From assembly GCA_963851245.1 (NCBI GenBank), contig CAWKOH010000005.1, positions 248,001-312,000 of the forward strand: 64,000 bases of DNA, written 5' to 3'. Under the pieces are notes generated by a model. That model saw only the letters and a program-made list of their open reading frames with translations. It made no database searches and was not told where the DNA came from. The stretch's first letter is position 1, and the number at the start of each line of letters is the position of its first letter. A program made the position numbers and the translations under genes. Below are positions 17,202-25,732 of this stretch, in pieces. Source of the DNA: CAWKOH01 sp963851245. GTDB lineage: Bacteria; Actinomycetota; Acidimicrobiia; Acidimicrobiales; Palsa-688.

Positions 17202-19060
17202 GACGACTCGCGTCCGTTCGGGACCAGGCCGAGGCGAAGCGCCGACTCGATTGCGCTCGAAGCGGTCTGACCGAGCCCGCAGATTGAGCTGTCCCGCATC
17301 ACCGTGCCGAGGTCGGCAAGCAGGGCCAGGTCGACCGCCGTCTCAGACGCCCCGTCGCCCATCCGGGCGACAAGCTCTTCCTGACGCACCGTACCCACCC
17401 TGCACGGGACGCACTGCCCACACGACTCGTCGCGAAAGAACCGGGCGATCCTCCTGAGAACCGCCCTGAGGTCGACGGAGTCGTCGATGACGAGGACGAC
17501 ACCTGAGCCGAGGGTCGTTCCTGCCTCGCGAGCGCCCTCGAAGGAGAGCGGAAGGTCGAGATCCCGCGGTGTGACGAAGCTCCCCGCCGCTCCACCGAGG
17601 AGGACGGCTGCCAGAGACCGTCCCTCCCGCACTCCGCCGGACAGGTCGATGAGGTGGCGGAGGGAGATTCCCATGGGCAGCTCATACAGCCCCGGGCGCT
17701 CGACGGCGCCGGAGACGCAGAAGAGCCTCGTGCCGGTCGAGGAAGGTGTCCCCGTGGCGGCGTAAGCCTGCGCCCCGGAGACGAGGATCTCAAGCACATT
17801 GAGGAGCGTCTCTACGTTGTTGACCCCCGTGGGCTTGCCGAAAAGTCCAAGGTCAGTCGGGTAGGGGGGCTTGTTGCGTGGCTCCGGTCGTCGTCCCTCG
17901 AGCGAATTGAATAGGGCCGTCTCCTCACCTGCGATGTAAGCACCCGCGCCTCGGCGAATCTCGAGATCGAAGGTCGCCCCCGAGCCTCCGATATCAGTGC
18001 CCAGGTAGCCGCGCGCCCTCGCCTGGGCTATCGCCTCAGCGAGGCGGGCCTCGGCGAGGGGGTACTCGCCCCGCAGGTAGACGAAACCCGTCTCCGACCC
18101 CGTGGCCAGTCCAGCGATGGTCGCCGCCTCAACGATGGCGAACGGGTCGTTCTCGATGAGCACCCTATCCTTGAAGGTCCCCGGCTCGGACTCGTCAGCG
18201 TTGACGACGAAGTGGTGGGGACGTGACGGGTTCCTGGCCACGGCCTCCCACTTCGTGCCAGTTGGGAAGGCAGCGCCGCCCCGCCCGAGGAGCTTGGCGT
18301 CCTTCACCTCGGAGATGACGCCTGCCGGGCCAAGGCGGAGCGCCACGCGCAGAGCCTCGTAACCCCCCATGGCACGGTACGAGTCGATCGAGGCGGGATC
18401 GACCCGCCCCACTCGTTTAAGCAGGCGGAGCGAGGCCGAACTCGTTGCCATCTGGGGGACGAGGACCTCAGCGAGGGGGAGCGACCCGAGGTCGACGGGC
18501 GCTCCCAGCTCGCTGAGCTCACCCGCGGTCACAGGCGCCATCGAAGCGCGTCCCCAGTTGACGCCGGACTGCTGCACCATGGCTGCCGAGCCGTGCTCGC
18601 AATGGCCGAGGCAAGGGCTTCGCTCCCAGACCAGGCCACCCCCGACTTCTCCGGCTGGGCCGAGGGCCTCGAGCACGCCAACGCAGGGGTCTCCCCCACT
18701 GGCAGCGTGGCAGGCGATGTCATCGCAGACGTGCAGGGTCAGAGCCGCTCCTTCCTCGAGTGACAGGAGGGCGTAGGCGCTGACCACCCCGAATGCGTCC
18801 GCTGGAGCAACGTCGAGACGCGTGCAGACGTAGTCGAGCGCCGGATGGCTCACATGTCCGACCCGGTCCTGCAGGGAGTGGAGGACCGGGAGGAGCAGGT
18901 GGCGGGTTGCCTCCCGGCGCCGCGTGCCGCCGAAGGCGACGTGCCCGTTGAGGGCGTGGCGCTCACCCCCCACCCAACCCGTGGGAAGCGGCCCCAGGAC
19001 GGCATCCACAGCTTCGGCCTCGAGTTCGCTGGGCGGTGGGCTGGTCGTACGAAGGTCCAT
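17198..19060 (-). CDS. NADH-binding formate dehydrogenase subunit, NuoE-NuoF fusion
   Basis: A 620-aa diaphorase. The N-terminal part is NuoE-like, a thioredoxin-fold 2Fe-2S domain with CDDIAC and CLGHC. The C-terminal two thirds are NuoF-like, with the glycine-rich NADH/FMN segment KLLGRGGAAFPTGTKWE, VVNADESEPGTFKDR, and the 4Fe-4S site ESCGQCVPCRVG plus a last Cys in SSICGLG. It takes electrons from the catalytic subunit and reduces NAD+. It is coupled to both neighbours by 4-base ATGA overlaps, as in fdsABG/hoxEF type operons. Confidence 0.92.
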   Translation of the reverse strand: MDLRTTSPPPSELEAEAVDAVLGPLPTGWVGGERHALNGHVAFGGTRRREATRHLLLPVLHSLQDRVGHVSHPALDYVCTRLDVAPADAFGVVSAYALLSLEEGAALTLHVCDDIACHAASGGDPCVGVLEALGPAGEVGGGLVWERSPCLGHCEHGSAAMVQQSGVNWGRASMAPVTAGELSELGAPVDLGSLPLAEVLVPQMATSSASLRLLKRVGRVDPASIDSYRAMGGYEALRVALRLGPAGVISEVKDAKLLGRGGAAFPTGTKWEAVARNPSRPHHFVVNADESEPGTFKDRVLIENDPFAIVEAATIAGLATGSETGFVYLRGEYPLAEARLAEAIAQARARGYLGTDIGGSGATFDLEIRRGAGAYIAGEETALFNSLEGRRPEPRNKPPYPTDLGLFGKPTGVNNVETLLNVLEILVSGAQAYAATGTPSSTGTRLFCVSGAVERPGLYELPMGISLRHLIDLSGGVREGRSLAAVLLGGAAGSFVTPRDLDLPLSFEGAREAGTTLGSGVVLVIDDSVDLRAVLRRIARFFRDESCGQCVPCRVGTVRQEELVARMGDGASETAVDLALLADLGTVMRDSSICGLGQTASSAIESALRLGLVPNGRESS

Positions 19061-21003
19061 CAGTCTCCCGCGGCCGGGATTCCCGCCCCGCTCGGATCTG
19101 CAGCTCTCCCGTTGGCGTCGTGTCCGTTGCCCTCCAGGCGCTCGACCCGTATGGCCGTCGCCTTGAACTCGGCTGTGCCCGATTTTTTATCCCAGGCGTC
19201 GATGGTAAGGATATTCGTCCCGACCTGGTCCGGGAAATGGAGGGTCATGAAGGCCAGGCCTGGCCTGAGCCCGGGGTCGGTTCGCACCGGAGCCTCGACG
19301 GACCCTCGCCGCGAGGAAATTCGCACGACCTCGCCGTCTTTCAGCCCCATTTCGGCGACATCCTCCGGCGACATCTCGAGTTCCTCGGGGCGGCGAAGGG
19401 GCGACGTATATCCGCCTGTCTGCACGCCAGTGTTGAAGGACTCGAGCCTCCGTCCGGTTGTCAGGCGGAGAGGGAACTCCACCGAGAGCTCGTCGATCGG
19501 GGGCGAGTACTCGACAGGGGACAATGGGGCGGCGGGACCTTGGCGCGGTTCAGCCCATAGGCGAGAATGGAGGAACAGCTCACCCGGATGGCCCTCGTGG
19601 TAGCAGGGCCACTGGATCCCGCCCAGCTCCTCGAGGCGCCGGTAGCTCATGCCCGCGTGCATGGGGGAAAGGCTCCGGCACTCGTCCCATACCTCCTCGG
19701 CCGTCGGGTGACCCCAGTCGGCGCCGAGGCGGGCCGCGAGGCTGGAGAGGATGTCCAGATCCTGGCGTGCTTCCCCCGGCGGGTCAAGAGCCTTGCGAAC
19801 GCGCTGCACGCGACGCTCGCTCGAGGTAACCGTGCCCTCAGACTCGGCCCAGCTGGCCGTCGCGGGAAGCACCACCTTGGCCAGGTCGGCCGTCCGCGTC
19901 AAGAAGATATCCTGCACAACAAGGTGATCAAGCCCGCCCAAGAGGCGAAGGGCGCGATTCTGGTCAGCCTCGGACTGCGCCGGGTTCTCCCCGATGACAT
20001 ACAGCGTGCGCAGCTCACCTTCCTCCATCGCGTCGAACATCTCTGTGAGGTGCAAGCCCGGCTCAGGCTTGATCGGGGTCCGCCAGCGCTCCTCGAACTT
20101 CTTACCGGCCACGCCGAGGTCCTGGAAGCCAGGAAACTTGTTCGGAATGGCCCCCATGTCGCCCCCGCCCTGCACGTTGTTCTGACCCCGCAGAGGGCAG
20201 AGACCTGACCCGTAGCGACCGACGTGGCCGGTCAGGAGGGCGAGGTTAATCAGGGCGAGAACGTTGTCGACGGCGGTGTGGTGCTCGGTGATCCCGAGCG
20301 TCCAGCAAATCTGGGCCCGGTCCGCCCTCGCGTAAGAGTGTGCCAGCTCGCCGATCACGTCCGCCGGGACCCCGGTGATTCGCTCACCCTCTGCCAGCGT
20401 CCACGGCTCCACCGACGCTTTGAAGTCTGCGAAACCCTCCGTCGCTCTCCGCAGGAACTCCGTGTTCACGAGGCCGGCGTGGATGATCTCTCGGGCAACG
20501 GCGTTGGCGAGTGCGATGTCCGTCCCGACGTCGATGCCGAGCCAAACATCAGCCCATTTGGCCGAAGACGTCCGTCGGGGATCGACGACATAGAGCTTCG
20601 CCCCGTTTCGCACACCCTTTAAGAGGTGGTGGTAGAAGATCGGGTGCGCCTCGCGCGCGTTCGAACCCCACAAGACGATGACGTCAGTCTCCTCAATCTC
20701 CTTGTAGGAGCTCGTTCCGCCACCCGCACCGAACACTGTCGCCAGACCGACGACACTAGGTGCGTGTCAAGTGCGGTTGCAGCTGTCAATATTGTTGGTC
20801 CCCATGACGGCCCGGGCGAACTTTTGGGCGAGGAAGTTCACCTCGTTGGTGGCCTTGGAGCAGCTGAACATGCCGAAGGCATCCTCCGTGCGCGCCCTCT
20901 CGAAACCGGCGGCGGCCACATTCAGAGCCTCCTCCCAAGTGGCAGGGCCCAGGTCCCCGTTCCGGCGGACGAGAGGCTGGGTCAACCTTGTGTAACGAGC
21001 CAT
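19060..21003 (-). CDS. Formate dehydrogenase catalytic subunit, selenocysteine-containing
   Basis: A 647-aa molybdopterin (bis-MGD) chain read through an in-frame UGA at 20769-20767. The frame before it ends NNIDSCNRT, and the frame after it continues HAPSVVGLATVFGAGG without a gap, matching the E. coli FdhF site where Sec140 precedes HGPSVAG. The Sec is residue 79. Later motifs are VIVLWGSNAREAHP, DPRRTSSAKWAD and RGQNNVQGGGDMG, with a molydopterin-binding C-terminal domain. The ATG at 21003 follows GGAGG. The N-terminal Fe4S4 domain is absent and found instead on the gene at 16230. It oxidises formate to CO2 and needs SelABCD and FdhD, not seen here. Confidence 0.92.
20725..20769 (-). promoter_or_regulatory. 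Bacterial SECIS element with UGA codon of the formate dehydrogenase gene
   Basis: Directly after the UGA (20769-20767) the message folds into a two-part hairpin. The outer stem is CGCACC/GGUGCG (6 bp). The apical stem is UGUCGUC/GGCGACA (7 bp with one G-U), closed by the loop GGUCU at 20748-20744. The loop begins 19 nt after the UGA, the same distance and loop bases I recall for the E. coli fdhF element. It would recruit SelB with Sec-tRNA. Confidence 0.82.
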
Positions 21004-21396
21004 GTCTGCCGGCCTCCGATCGTGCGCATTTTCGCGGTCACCTGCCGGGGCGGCAATCCTGATCCGGTCAGGTAGCGATAACAATGTCTGCTGGCATGCT
21101 ACGGGCATGAACTGGCCCAGTCCACTCTCCGTGCAATGATTTGCAGCAGACGGAATCAACGATTAGGTCGTGACGATCAACCTGGCAATAACCAAATGGG
21201 GGCGAGACCCAGGACAAGACAACGAGCTCCTCGTCACCGATGTCGTGCACCTGGACTCCGAGGAGCGCTCGGGGCCCTAAGCCTCTGTTGTGGCGACCTC
21301 CAAACCCGTCTCGGGATCGGCGCAGCAGTGAGCTCGTCGACGGTGGAGTGTGAGCCGGGGGAGAGAGCCCTGGCTGTCGCGGTTTATTGTTAGCCA
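21004..21396. other. Intergenic region between divergent fdh operon and SDR gene
   Basis: About 390 bases without a convincing gene. It must hold the promoter of the fdh operon (leftward) and of the SDR gene (rightward). I could not pick a clear -35/-10 pair or a palindrome. The only firm site is the GGAGG at the 5' end of the fdh catalytic gene. Confidence 0.5.
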
Positions 21397-22173
21397 ATGG
21401 CCGAAGAGAGGGTGGCATTCGTGACAGGCGCCAGTCGGGGCATCGGGCGCACCGCTGCACTCGCGCTGGCTGAGGTCGGGTTCGACGTTGCCCTAAGTTC
21501 TCGAACCGTCAACGAGGGAGAAGGCCAGACCGAGGCAGGGTCGGTCCGGGACGAAGAGCGCACCCTGGCGGTGCCGGGAAGCCTGCAGACAACCGCCGCC
21601 GAAGTCGAAGGTCTGGGCCGGCGAGCGCTGATCGTGCCGATGGACCTTCTCGATGTCGGCGCCCTTCTGGCCGCTCCTCGCCACGTGCTGGACCAGTGGG
21701 GACGGATCGACGTGCTCGTCAACAACGCCATTTACCAGGGCCTGGGAACCATGGACCGGGTGCTCGACCTGACCGCCGACAACATGACCAAGCTCGTGCT
21801 CGGCAACTACGTGCATCAGGTGTTGCTCACCCAAGTTGTACTTCCGCACATGCTCGAGCGGGGTTCGGGCCGCGTCATCAACATGGTCTCTGGGTCGGCC
21901 CGGCTCGACCCGCCTGCTCCACCGGGTGAGGGCGGCTGGGGCATCGCCTACTCGGCATCGAAGGCGGCATTCGCCCGCGTGGCCGGGGGGATCAACGCCG
22001 AGTTCTCGGCGAGGGGTGTGGTGGCGTACAACGTCGACCCGGGCAACGTCATCACCGAGAAGCGGAAGGCCCAGCGTCCCGACGACCCCTACCAGGACAG
22101 GTTCGGGGCGGCCCCCGCGGAGGCGACGGGCCAGGTCATCGCCTGGCTGGCGTCGAACGATCAGGCCGACTAA
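21397..22173 (+). CDS. SDR family oxidoreductase with C-terminal frameshift
   Basis: A short-chain dehydrogenase of 258 aa as read. The cofactor motif is FVTGASRGIGRTAA, the Ser is in MVSGSAR and the YxxxK in YSASKAAF. The frame stops at 22171-22173 right after WLASNDQAD, but the next frame continues with KFLGKSVYAPRLCADLGLLPGW to 22264, which is the expected family ending. One frameshift near 22165-22173 therefore removes about 30 residues. The core is intact, so activity may remain. No good ribosome site is visible. Confidence 0.8.
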   Translation: MAEERVAFVTGASRGIGRTAALALAEVGFDVALSSRTVNEGEGQTEAGSVRDEERTLAVPGSLQTTAAEVEGLGRRALIVPMDLLDVGALLAAPRHVLDQWGRIDVLVNNAIYQGLGTMDRVLDLTADNMTKLVLGNYVHQVLLTQVVLPHMLERGSGRVINMVSGSARLDPPAPPGEGGWGIAYSASKAAFARVAGGINAEFSARGVVAYNVDPGNVITEKRKAQRPDDPYQDRFGAAPAEATGQVIAWLASNDQAD

Positions 22174-22342
22174 GTTCCTGGGCAAATCTGTCTACGCCCC
22201 AAGGCTCTGCGCCGACCTTGGGCTGCTGCCCGGGTGGAGCGGCCAGGAGTCGGCCGGTTCCTAAAAACCGTCGACCAGGCACGATCCGCGTCCACAGAGG
22301 TCGATCGAGAAGTCTCCACCCGACCCTGGCAGTATTGGGGCC

Positions 22343-23158
22343 ATGAAGGTTGGGGACATCATCGTCGACGCCGTCTCTGACGGCTACGTCCTGGCGCCCG
22401 CCAGCGCCATCTTCCGCCGTCCAATGGAGGACTGGATCCCGCACGAGCAGTTTCTGGACGCGGCTGGGAACATAACCATGAGCATGGGCGGGTTCTTGGT
22501 TCGCAGCGGCGAAAGGGTCGTGCTGATCGACGTGGGCATCGGTCCCAACTCCAACCCGGAACGCACGGGAATCTTCTTGCAGAGCCTCGATCAGCTGGGT
22601 GTGAAGCCCGAAGATGTAACAGACGTCGCTCTCACCCACCTTCACTTCGACCACGTCGGGTGGGCGTCGGACGGAGCGAAGCCCTTCTTCCCGAACGCCA
22701 CCTACCGCTGCCATCGGGCTGACTGGGACTTCTTCCTCGGGCCCGACCCCCTAGACGAATCGCTAGGCGTGCAGTTCCTCGGCGGCCGGCCGGCCATCGA
22801 GGTACTACCGGCCATCGCCGACAGGATCGAACCTTGGAGTGGAGATGCCACGCTCATGCCGGGCATCGACGTCAGGAGCGCCCCCGGTCACACCCCGGGA
22901 AGTACCGTCCTCACGATCTCGTCCGGATCCGAGCGGGCCCTGCTGCTGGGTGACGTAGTGCACTGTCCGGTCGAGTTGTTGGAGAACGACTGGGATGCCA
23001 TCGGCGACGTCGACCCCAAGCTGGCGGCGCGCACCCGCGAAGCGTTGGCCCGCGAAATCGAGGGGACGGACATTCCGGTCGCGGCGACCCACTTCCAGGA
23101 CCTGCGGTTCGGTCGCCTTCTGGCCGGCACGGGCCGGCGACAGTGGTTGTTCGACTGA
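22343..23158 (+). CDS. MBL-fold metallo-hydrolase
   Basis: A 271-aa metallo-beta-lactamase-fold hydrolase. The zinc motif is THLHFDHVGW (HxHxDH), later ligands are in SAPGHTPGSTV and LLLGDVVH, and the last His is in ATHFQDLR. The order and length resemble AHL lactonase-like and related lactone or thioester hydrolases. The N-terminal part contains a strand pair KVGDIIVDAVSDG. The ribosome site is weak (GGGG). Substrate not readable. Confidence 0.88.
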   Translation: MKVGDIIVDAVSDGYVLAPASAIFRRPMEDWIPHEQFLDAAGNITMSMGGFLVRSGERVVLIDVGIGPNSNPERTGIFLQSLDQLGVKPEDVTDVALTHLHFDHVGWASDGAKPFFPNATYRCHRADWDFFLGPDPLDESLGVQFLGGRPAIEVLPAIADRIEPWSGDATLMPGIDVRSAPGHTPGSTVLTISSGSERALLLGDVVHCPVELLENDWDAIGDVDPKLAARTREALAREIEGTDIPVAATHFQDLRFGRLLAGTGRRQWLFD

Positions 23159-23293
23159 GCAACAACACGCCCTCGGGCGACCAGACATTCGCTTGCTGAG
23201 GCGATGTCTTCCAAGGGCTACGCCCAGCGATTAGTTACGGACCTGATGAACGTCAGAACCCGTGACAAGCTCAGCTCATAAGGAGGTAGCTCC

Positions 23294-23768
23294 ATGGCCG
23301 ACGATACTGTCAGCGCGACCACGGTCATCGACGCGCCGGCGGAAGTCATCTTTGCAGTCCTCGCCGATCCAGCAACGCACGCCGCAATCGATGGCACCGG
23401 CTGGGTCCGCGAGAGTCTCGACGGCAGGCCGTTGACCGCCGACGGGGCAGATTTTCCGGATGGCGATGTACCACCCGAACCACCCGGATGGTAACTACCA
23501 GATTGCCAACCGGGTCCAGGTGTGCGACCCGCCGAGCGCCATCTCCTGGGAGCCAGGCCAGGACACCGGCGACGGTACGCTGCACTTCGGCGGCTGGATC
23601 TGGCGCTATGACCTCACTCCGGCTGGTCCCTCGCACACCACGGTAACTCTCTCCTATGACTGGTCAGAAGTCCCGGATTCCGTCCGAGAGCACGTTGGAT
23701 TCCCGCCCTTCCCTGGGGAGCATCTGAGCAACTCGCTCGTCCACCTCGGCGAGCTGGCTTCATCTTGA
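23294..23768 (+). pseudogene. SRPBCC family protein, frameshifted
   Basis: A START-like protein split in two frames. The first (ATG at 23294 after AAGGAGG) reads ATTVIDAPAEVIFAVLADPA and stops at 23494. The second picks up as IFRMAMYHPNHPDGNYQIAN and runs to 23768, including SAISWEPGQDTGDG-like and DWSEVPDSVREHVGFPPFP. The join lies at a GGGG run (23444-23447), so loss of one G in a homopolymer explains it. Together they give about 157 aa, the family's usual length. Sequence error or fresh mutation. Confidence 0.82.
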
Positions 23769-23980
23769 TCAGCCCGCTTCGGACTGAGGGAGAATGAGCC
23801 GGCCAGGGACGGTCGCCTGGGCGGAGCAGAACACGCCGATAGCAGCCGCGACGGCGACGCCGAGGAGTCCAGCGATGGCGTAGATCGCGCGTGCTCGAGT
23901 CGTACCGGAAGCGGTCCCGGCCCGAGGGCCGGCCAAGGGGTAGCAGGCAGGTCAGGGTCATGAATGTCGTAGTACCCCAC
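23769..23980 (-). CDS. Possible small membrane protein (uncertain frame)
   Basis: Convergent with the SRPBCC gene. One minus-strand frame ends at the TGA 23771-23769 and contains a clean hydrophobic segment (IYAIAGLLGVAVAAAIGVF). Its only start is a TTG; another frame 5' of it begins MGYYDIHDPDLPA, which may be its true N-terminus through a frameshift. I do not recognise a family, and a non-coding gap is equally possible. Confidence 0.25.
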
Positions 23981-24047
23981 CGGCCCGCATAGCCACTGAC
24001 AAGGGTGGAATACTCTCTGCGCCCGCGTAGACGGGAGGGACTAAAGG

Positions 24048-24455
24048 TTGACGGACGAAGAGGCCATACGCCGGCTCCTGGCCCGGTTCATACAGCTCCG
24101 GGACGACAAGCAGTTCGAAGCCTGGTCGGAGCTATTCAGTGATGACGCCGTATTCACCTACGGCACCGTCAGGTTGGAGGGCCGCCCGGCGATCCGGGAG
24201 CACGTGGCATCGCTGCTCGCGCGCGACGAGGGCAAGCATTTGTGCATAAACAGCGTCATAGACGTCGACGGCGACCGGGCCTTCGTGAGCAGCGATTTCG
24301 CCAAGCTTGATCCGGCGACAGGGGGAGTGGGCTTCCTCGTCGGAACCGCCGGCCGTTACGTCGATCAACTCGTGCGAGTCAACGGGTCGTGGTACATCGC
24401 CCGCCGGGATGTGATCATCCAGAGCGGCACGCCAACTCTTGGCGCGGGCCGCTGA
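24048..24455 (+). CDS. SnoaL-like NTF2-fold protein
   Basis: A 135-aa NTF2/SnoaL-like protein. It starts with TTG at 24048 after GGGAGGGA. The typical opening is EEAIRRLLARFIQLRDDKQFEAWSELFSDDAVFTY, then RPAIREHVASLL and a final strand with NGSWYIARRDVII. Such folds serve as small-molecule isomerases, hydratases or ligand binders; no catalytic residues can be assigned. Its 3' end overlaps the convergent gene by about 90 bases. Confidence 0.8.
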   Translation: MTDEEAIRRLLARFIQLRDDKQFEAWSELFSDDAVFTYGTVRLEGRPAIREHVASLLARDEGKHLCINSVIDVDGDRAFVSSDFAKLDPATGGVGFLVGTAGRYVDQLVRVNGSWYIARRDVIIQSGTPTLGAGR

Positions 24456-24778
24456 CCCGCGGAATTGGGGTTGGGCCCGAGCTCGACCCAGATGCTGCGC
24501 TCCCATCGCTTCCAGCGGCTCATGATCTCTTCCATCCGCTGTGAGGACTGGGCCGACGGCGCGGTGGGCGCCGCAGCCGCGTCGGGGTCGCTCAACTCGT
24601 ATATGGCGAGGAAGCGGGCTGAGCCGTCGGCGGCCCGGAAGCGGCGCAGTCCCAGATGTCCGGGCGTGGCCAGCTTCTCGGGGCCGTGCTCCTCTTTGTA
24701 CCAGCGGTTGAGCTCGTCGACGTCCTCCTCCGCTATCTCCACGAAGACCAGCAGGACCGCAGGCTGGGCATTGGGCAC
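24365..24778 (-). CDS. DUF4286/EthD-like dimeric alpha-beta barrel protein
   Basis: A 137-aa protein whose first 105 residues look like a ferredoxin-like barrel of the EthD/DUF4286 sort: VLLVFVEIAEEDVDELNRWY, HGPEKLATPGHLGLRRF and RFLAIYELSDPDA. The last 30 residues are antisense to the NTF2-like gene and look less natural, so the gene may have been extended by loss of an earlier stop. Role unknown, perhaps in degradation of a hydrophobic substrate. Confidence 0.68.
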   Translation of the reverse strand: MPNAQPAVLLVFVEIAEEDVDELNRWYKEEHGPEKLATPGHLGLRRFRAADGSARFLAIYELSDPDAAAAPTAPSAQSSQRMEEIMSRWKRWERSIWVELGPNPNSAGQRPAPRVGVPLWMITSRRAMYHDPLTRTS

Positions 24779-24843
24779 ATCGCGACCCTATAACGTGGTC
24801 GCACCGGCGGGCCGGCCGCGGGCGAGAGGGGAGACGGCTTCAG

Positions 24844-25629
24844 TTGGCAGAGCTTTGCGGCCTCGAGGGTCGGACCGCGATCGTGACAGGTGGCGCCGGC
24901 AACATCGGCTCGGCGACCGTGCGGGCCCTGGCGGCGCTCGGCGCCGAGGTGATGGTGGCCGACCACGACGGTGAGCGGGCTTTGGCGGTGGCGTCTGAGT
25001 TGGGCGGTGCTGTCGCCTGGCGGGCCGATGTCACGCGCGCCGACGAGGTGGAAGCCATGGTCGCCGGGGCCATGGACCGGTGGGGCCGGATCGACATCGG
25101 CGTTAACGTGGTGGGCGGCGGGGGAGTCAATGGGCGGACGATCCTCGAGACCTCGGACGAGGAGTGGCAGTCAGGCATCGAGCACAACCTCTACAGCGCC
25201 ATCCGCTGCTGCCGGGCCTACGCCAAAGCCATGATCTCCGGCGCGGTCGCCGGATCCATCGTCAATGTGGCGTCGCCGGCCGGCCTACGGGCCGCTCCGG
25301 GAATGGCCGCGTACGGTGCGTCCAAGGCGGCGCTTATCAACTTCACCTGGACTCTGGCGGTGGAGCTCGGGCCGCACGGGATTCGCTGCAACGTGGTGGT
25401 ACCGGCGTTCGTGCCCAATCCGAGGATGTCGTGGGGTGGTAGCCCCGAGGAGCAGAACGCCCTGGCGCGCCGGGTGGTTCCTATGGGGCGCGTCACCCGC
25501 GCCGAGGACGTGGCGGGGGCCATCGTGGCCTTCGCGTCGGGACTTATGAGCTTCTGCACCGGTCAGGTCGTGGTGTGCGACGGGGGGCGGCTGCTCACGA
25601 ACCCGATCAACCCGGGTACCCCGAGCTGA
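24844..25629 (+). CDS. SDR family NAD(P)-dependent oxidoreductase
   Basis: A 261-aa classical SDR starting at TTG 24844, with GGGGAG upstream. The cofactor motif is IVTGGAGNIGSATV (TGGxGxIG), an acidic VADHDG follows strand 2 and suggests NAD(H), the Ser is in NVASPAGLR and the YxxxK in YGASKAAL. The C-terminal CTGQVVVCDGG is standard. The gene is followed on the same strand by a lipoprotein hydrolase. Substrate unknown. Confidence 0.9.
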   Translation: MAELCGLEGRTAIVTGGAGNIGSATVRALAALGAEVMVADHDGERALAVASELGGAVAWRADVTRADEVEAMVAGAMDRWGRIDIGVNVVGGGGVNGRTILETSDEEWQSGIEHNLYSAIRCCRAYAKAMISGAVAGSIVNVASPAGLRAAPGMAAYGASKAALINFTWTLAVELGPHGIRCNVVVPAFVPNPRMSWGGSPEEQNALARRVVPMGRVTRAEDVAGAIVAFASGLMSFCTGQVVVCDGGRLLTNPINPGTPS

Positions 25630-25732
25630 GGACTCCACGCCGAGTCTTCTGTCTGGTTTGCAGCGTCACGTTGCGAATCCGCCCTGCGACCCAATACGGT
25701 CGCAGCTTCAACCAGGGAAAGTCGAGGGGGAC

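Noticed and set aside
20767..20769. Treating the UGA in the formate dehydrogenase gene as a true stop with two separate genes
   Set aside because: The frames join without shift, the sequence on both sides matches FdhF around Sec140, and a SECIS hairpin is present.
22165..22264. Stop codon readthrough in the SDR at 21397
   Set aside because: The stop is UAA and the downstream similarity is in another frame, so a simple indel explains it.
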